Assembly: GCA_031267955.1 (NCBI GenBank)
Contig: JAIRYB010000186.1
Location: 1-6,407 of the forward strand
Direction of reading: 5' to 3'
Source: Spirochaetaceae bacterium
GTDB taxonomy: Bacteria > Spirochaetota > Spirochaetia > Treponematales > Breznakiellaceae
Length of the DNA: 6,407 nucleotides
In this document: positions 4,530 through 6,407 of the stretch, in pieces
Layout: the number at the start of each line of letters is the position of its first letter
Position numbering within the stretch: position 1 is the stretch's first letter
The notes under the pieces: generated by a model
Told to the model about the DNA's origin: nothing
Seen by the model: the letters and a program-made list of their open reading frames with translations, nothing else
The model's database searches: none
Program-made: the position numbers and the translations under genes

Positions 4530-5240
4530 ATGAAACGGGTTTTCATTCTTGCCCTGGGCATACTCGCGGCTGTTTCTCCGGCCTGGAGCCAGTCTTCCCA
4601 ATCCGGCAATAACGATGGGGAGAAGTCGGTTGAAGAGTCTTACCTTCAGGATTCAGTTGAGATTGCGATAATCCGCGAGCAAAGCCGTTCCGATAATTGG
4701 GACGGCCAGATGCTTGCCCTGGAGTACATTTCAGAATCTATCGAAAACGGGAATACAAACGACGAAATCCGGGGCGCCCTTGAGTACATCGGGCTTGAAG
4801 GCGTCGGAAACGTCATACGGGAAAACGGCCGTATTATCAACAACTTCCCCGATATCCGGGCAAGGGCCGCGGGCTTCCTTGGGGAAATGGGAACCCCCGA
4901 GGCAAAAACCTCACTGGTCAAGATGCTCCTGTCGGATAACGAACCCTGGGTACTCAGCGAGGCGATAAAATCCCTGGCCAAAATCGGGCTCAACGACGAT
5001 GAAGAAACAGTAAGGAGCATTGCCTGGATTGTAAGGCGTTACGACACCATCGCGCCCAACGATGTCCTGGCAAAGTCCGCCCTGGACGCGTTCGACAGCT
5101 TTTCGCAGAACAACAACGGGATAAAGGATCCCAGCGCCATTGACGCGATCATGCGTATACAGAACGGCCGCTATATCAAGCCGGTACAGACAAGGGCCAA
5201 GGAGGTCCTCGCCAATATCCGGAAGTCCCAGCGGCAATAA
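4530..5240 (+). CDS. Exported HEAT-repeat-like protein of unknown function
   Basis: From the ATG at 4530 the protein has 236 residues and begins with a clear signal peptide: MKR, hydrophobic VFILALGILAAVS, and a likely cleavage after AWS (residue 20). A polar linker (21-40) is followed by helical material. Residues about 107-153 read as two HEAT-type helix pairs, with IRARAAGFLGEMGTPEAK then VKMLLSDNEPWVLSEAIKSLAKIG, the usual pattern of a helix, a turn with G-x-P and a second helix. Flanking regions (50-95 and 160-232) look like degenerate repeats of the same kind. Such solenoids usually bind other proteins, and no catalytic motif is seen. An alternative ATG at 4455 adds 25 residues and has AAGGGAG at 4435-4441, but 13 nt away, and it would bury the signal peptide. 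It precedes the FN3-like gene by 111 bp; a shared envelope role is possible but unproven. Confidence 0.8.
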   Translation: MKRVFILALGILAAVSPAWSQSSQSGNNDGEKSVEESYLQDSVEIAIIREQSRSDNWDGQMLALEYISESIENGNTNDEIRGALEYIGLEGVGNVIRENGRIINNFPDIRARAAGFLGEMGTPEAKTSLVKMLLSDNEPWVLSEAIKSLAKIGLNDDEETVRSIAWIVRRYDTIAPNDVLAKSALDAFDSFSQNNNGIKDPSAIDAIMRIQNGRYIKPVQTRAKEVLANIRKSQRQ

Positions 5241-5249
5241 TAAGCCCCA

Positions 5250-5321
5250 GCAGTTTGTTGTGCTTCAGCGCAAAATCGTATGAAAATTCACGAAAGTGAA
5301 TTTTCATACCATGCAAACTGC
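5250..5321 (+). repeat. Outer 8-bp stem enclosing the 14-bp hairpin
   Basis: GCAGTTTG (5250-5257) and CAAACTGC (5314-5321) are perfectly complementary and bracket the strong hairpin at 5278-5309. Together they could fold the transcript into a two-level structure beginning 10 nt after the HEAT-like gene stop. The 3' arm shares bases with CATGCAAA (5310-5317), which can instead pair downstream with the start region of the next gene. Its biological role is inferred only. Confidence 0.5.
5278..5309. repeat. Perfect 14-bp hairpin with a GAAA tetraloop
   Basis: GTATGAAAATTCAC (5278-5291) and GTGAATTTTCATAC (5296-5309) are perfectly complementary around GAAA (5292-5295). As RNA this is a long stem capped by a GNRA tetraloop, an especially stable form. 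It is A+T-rich compared with its surroundings. No U-run follows on either strand, so it is not a standard intrinsic terminator. It could be an mRNA 3'-end stabiliser, a protein operator or a copy of a dispersed palindromic repeat. Confidence 0.9.
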
Positions 5322-5367
5322 AAATCAGCCCCGGTTATCAGGTTTTTTTGCATGAATATGCAAAAAA
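5310..5367 (+). promoter_or_regulatory. Mutually exclusive pairings around the FN3-like gene start
   Basis: CATGCAAA (5310-5317) is complementary to TTTGCATG (5347-5354), which contains the start ATG at 5352. The same region, as TTTTTTGCAT (5344-5353), is also complementary to ATGCAAAAAA (5358-5367), with a GAAT loop. The two helices cannot form together. A weak ribosome site, AGG (5340-5342), is outside both. This arrangement could control translation by switching structure. Pairing is seen directly; switching is inference. Confidence 0.45.
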
Positions 5368-6407
5368 TCCACAAGTACAACAGGCTGATAGGAATCTTCC
5401 TGCTTTTCTCTGCGTTTATTATCCGGGGGCTGATTTTTCCCGGCGTTCTCTTCTCCCAGTCCGGTTCAGGAGATAGTATTTTTGCCCCCTTTGTCTCCCA
5501 GCTTTCAGTAGAAACAAGAAACAATCTCATCCGTCTGAGCTGGCTGGATTCCCGGGATGTCCGGGGGCCGGTTTATATTTTCCGCTCGTCCCAGCCTTTC
5601 AGGCCGGGCCCGCTTCCCGGTAATATCAGCCCGGTAGAAGTGCCCTACAGAACCCAATCCTATGTTGATGAAACTGAAGGTTCCGGAGCGGTCTATTATT
5701 TTGTCGCCGCCAGTGATGAACAGGGCCGCCGCTATGACATCTTCATCCCCTATAACAACACCGTTTCGGTGAATATTTCAGGTTCCGCCGGGGAACCGCC
5801 CGTTCCGGCGGCGGCGGAAGCGGAACAGTATGCGCCTCCCGCGGAACCGGGAATCTTCGGCATTGAGGCGAAGGTGGAAGGCGAGGGGGTTATCATTTCC
5901 TACCGCCTGGCCGGCGGGAATAAAAACATCATTCTCTATCGAAGCATCCAACCGCTGCGAGACACGGCGGACCTTCTGCGGGCGGTCATTGTCCAATCGG
6001 AGGTCAGGGTTCCCTTTACCGATTATCCGGTTCCGGGAATTCCCTACTATTACGCAGCTGTTTTTGAGGATGATCTTATCCAGGGAAATGTGGAAATTTT
6101 CCCCGGCCGTAACGCCACAGTACAGGCGGTGGAAATACCGTCCGGCGGCGGCAGAATCGGGCTGCCCGGCCCCCAGGGATCAATCCGCGCCATGCCGCTG
6201 CCCCTGATATCCATTTACAACGCCGTTCCGGGGAGCGACAGCTATTCCGAAATCCCCAATCCTGTTCCCATGGGGCCTGAGGCGGCCAAGGCGGTGGGGG
6301 ATATTCAAACGGTAAAAACCAATCCCCCGGCGCTCAAAAAACCCCGGGCGTTCCGGCGAGATCTTGAACCTCCCGCCGGAGGCGAAGAATCCCTGCTCCG
6401 TACCATC
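5352..6407 (+). CDS. Exported protein with two fibronectin-III-like repeats (runs off right edge)
   Basis: The frame is open from ATG 5352 to the last base, giving 352 codons without a stop; the C-terminus is outside the window. The start has basic residues, a hydrophobic stretch (LIGIFLLFSAFII, 12-24, with more to 34) and possible cleavage near LFS-QS (33-37), so export is predicted. Two beta-rich domains of about 90 residues follow, at about 48-142 and 168-262. They align with each other: YIFRSSQPF with ILYRSIQPL, SYVDETEGSGAVYYFVAASDE with PFTDYPVPGIPYYYAAVFED, and a later NNTVSV with RNATVQA. This pattern resembles fibronectin type III domains. A Pro/Ala/Glu linker (145-166) separates them, and a Pro/Gly-rich low-complexity tail follows 262. 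No enzyme motif is visible. A second in-frame ATG at 5358 is possible. Likely a surface or periplasmic structural or binding protein; the exact family is not recognised. Confidence 0.82.
   Translation, partial: MNMQKIHKYNRLIGIFLLFSAFIIRGLIFPGVLFSQSGSGDSIFAPFVSQLSVETRNNLIRLSWLDSRDVRGPVYIFRSSQPFRPGPLPGNISPVEVPYRTQSYVDETEGSGAVYYFVAASDEQGRRYDIFIPYNNTVSVNISGSAGEPPVPAAAEAEQYAPPAEPGIFGIEAKVEGEGVIISYRLAGGNKNIILYRSIQPLRDTADLLRAVIVQSEVRVPFTDYPVPGIPYYYAAVFEDDLIQGNVEIFPGRNATVQAVEIPSGGGRIGLPGPQGSIRAMPLPLISIYNAVPGSDSYSEIPNPVPMGPEAAKAVGDIQTVKTNPPALKKPRAFRRDLEPPAGGEESLLRTI

Noticed and set aside
4307..4609. 100-codon minus-strand open frame between the lipoprotein and HEAT-like genes
   Set aside because: It crosses the intrinsic terminator and the signal-peptide region, has no ribosome site and no protein-like pattern. 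G+C-rich DNA often has such open frames.
5255..5284. Promoter for the FN3-like gene (TTGTTG and TATGAA)
   Set aside because: An 18-bp spacing with weak matches in both boxes, and the -10 would lie inside the 14-bp stem, so it is not supported well enough to annotate.
5278..5309. Intrinsic terminator for the HEAT-like gene
   Set aside because: The stem is excellent but neither flank has a U-run. The only T-run (5343-5349) is more than 30 bp away and follows no stable stem.

Overview
The window looks like a chromosomal core segment of a spirochaete, most likely a Treponema-type organism with moderately high G+C. This rests on the run coaD-rpmF-acpP-rnc, on the style of the exported proteins (a lipoprotein with a short relaxed lipobox, an exported HEAT-like protein, an exported protein with fibronectin-III-like repeats) and on how the housekeeping proteins read. 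It is an inference from gene content; no database was searched. There is no phage, insertion sequence, CRISPR array, rRNA or tRNA.

Layout. 1-235 (minus) is the N-terminal part of thiamine pyrophosphokinase (thiN), running off the left edge. It is divergent across 50 bp from a 450-residue CCA-adding/poly(A) polymerase-family nucleotidyltransferase (286-1638, plus). That gene converges, with only 5 bp between stops, on a minus-strand run read right to left: coaD (3088-3570), rpmF (2706-2894), acpP (2383-2622) and rnc (1644-2327). A good sigma-70-type promoter (2938-2973) precedes rpmF. Between it and the coaD stop lie two short tandem-repeat families, 3 x 13 bp and 3 x 26 bp; the last 26-bp unit overlaps the coaD stop. 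Divergent from coaD is a 188-residue lipoprotein (3689-4255, plus). A structured G+C-rich intergenic stretch with an intrinsic terminator (4396-4427) follows, then an exported HEAT-like protein (4530-5240), a hairpin-dense 111-bp intergenic stretch, and an exported FN3-like protein (5352 to beyond the right edge).

How the genes fit together. CoaD makes dephospho-CoA, the precursor of CoA, and CoA donates the 4'-phosphopantetheine that activates AcpP at Ser38. RpmF is a ribosome component and Rnc processes rRNA and mRNA, so the minus-strand unit joins lipid-carrier supply to ribosome production. The CCA enzyme adds tRNA maturation. The three plus-strand genes on the right encode envelope or periplasmic proteins of unknown function.

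The most unusual signals are structural. The apparent TTG start of rnc is buried in a perfect 11-bp inverted repeat. A perfect 14-bp hairpin with a GAAA loop is followed by mutually exclusive pairings around the start codon of the last gene. The tandem repeats sit at the coaD 3' end. Two plus-strand genes (cca and the lipoprotein) lack a Shine-Dalgarno and have -10-like elements so close to the ATG that leaderless or near-leaderless mRNAs are plausible.
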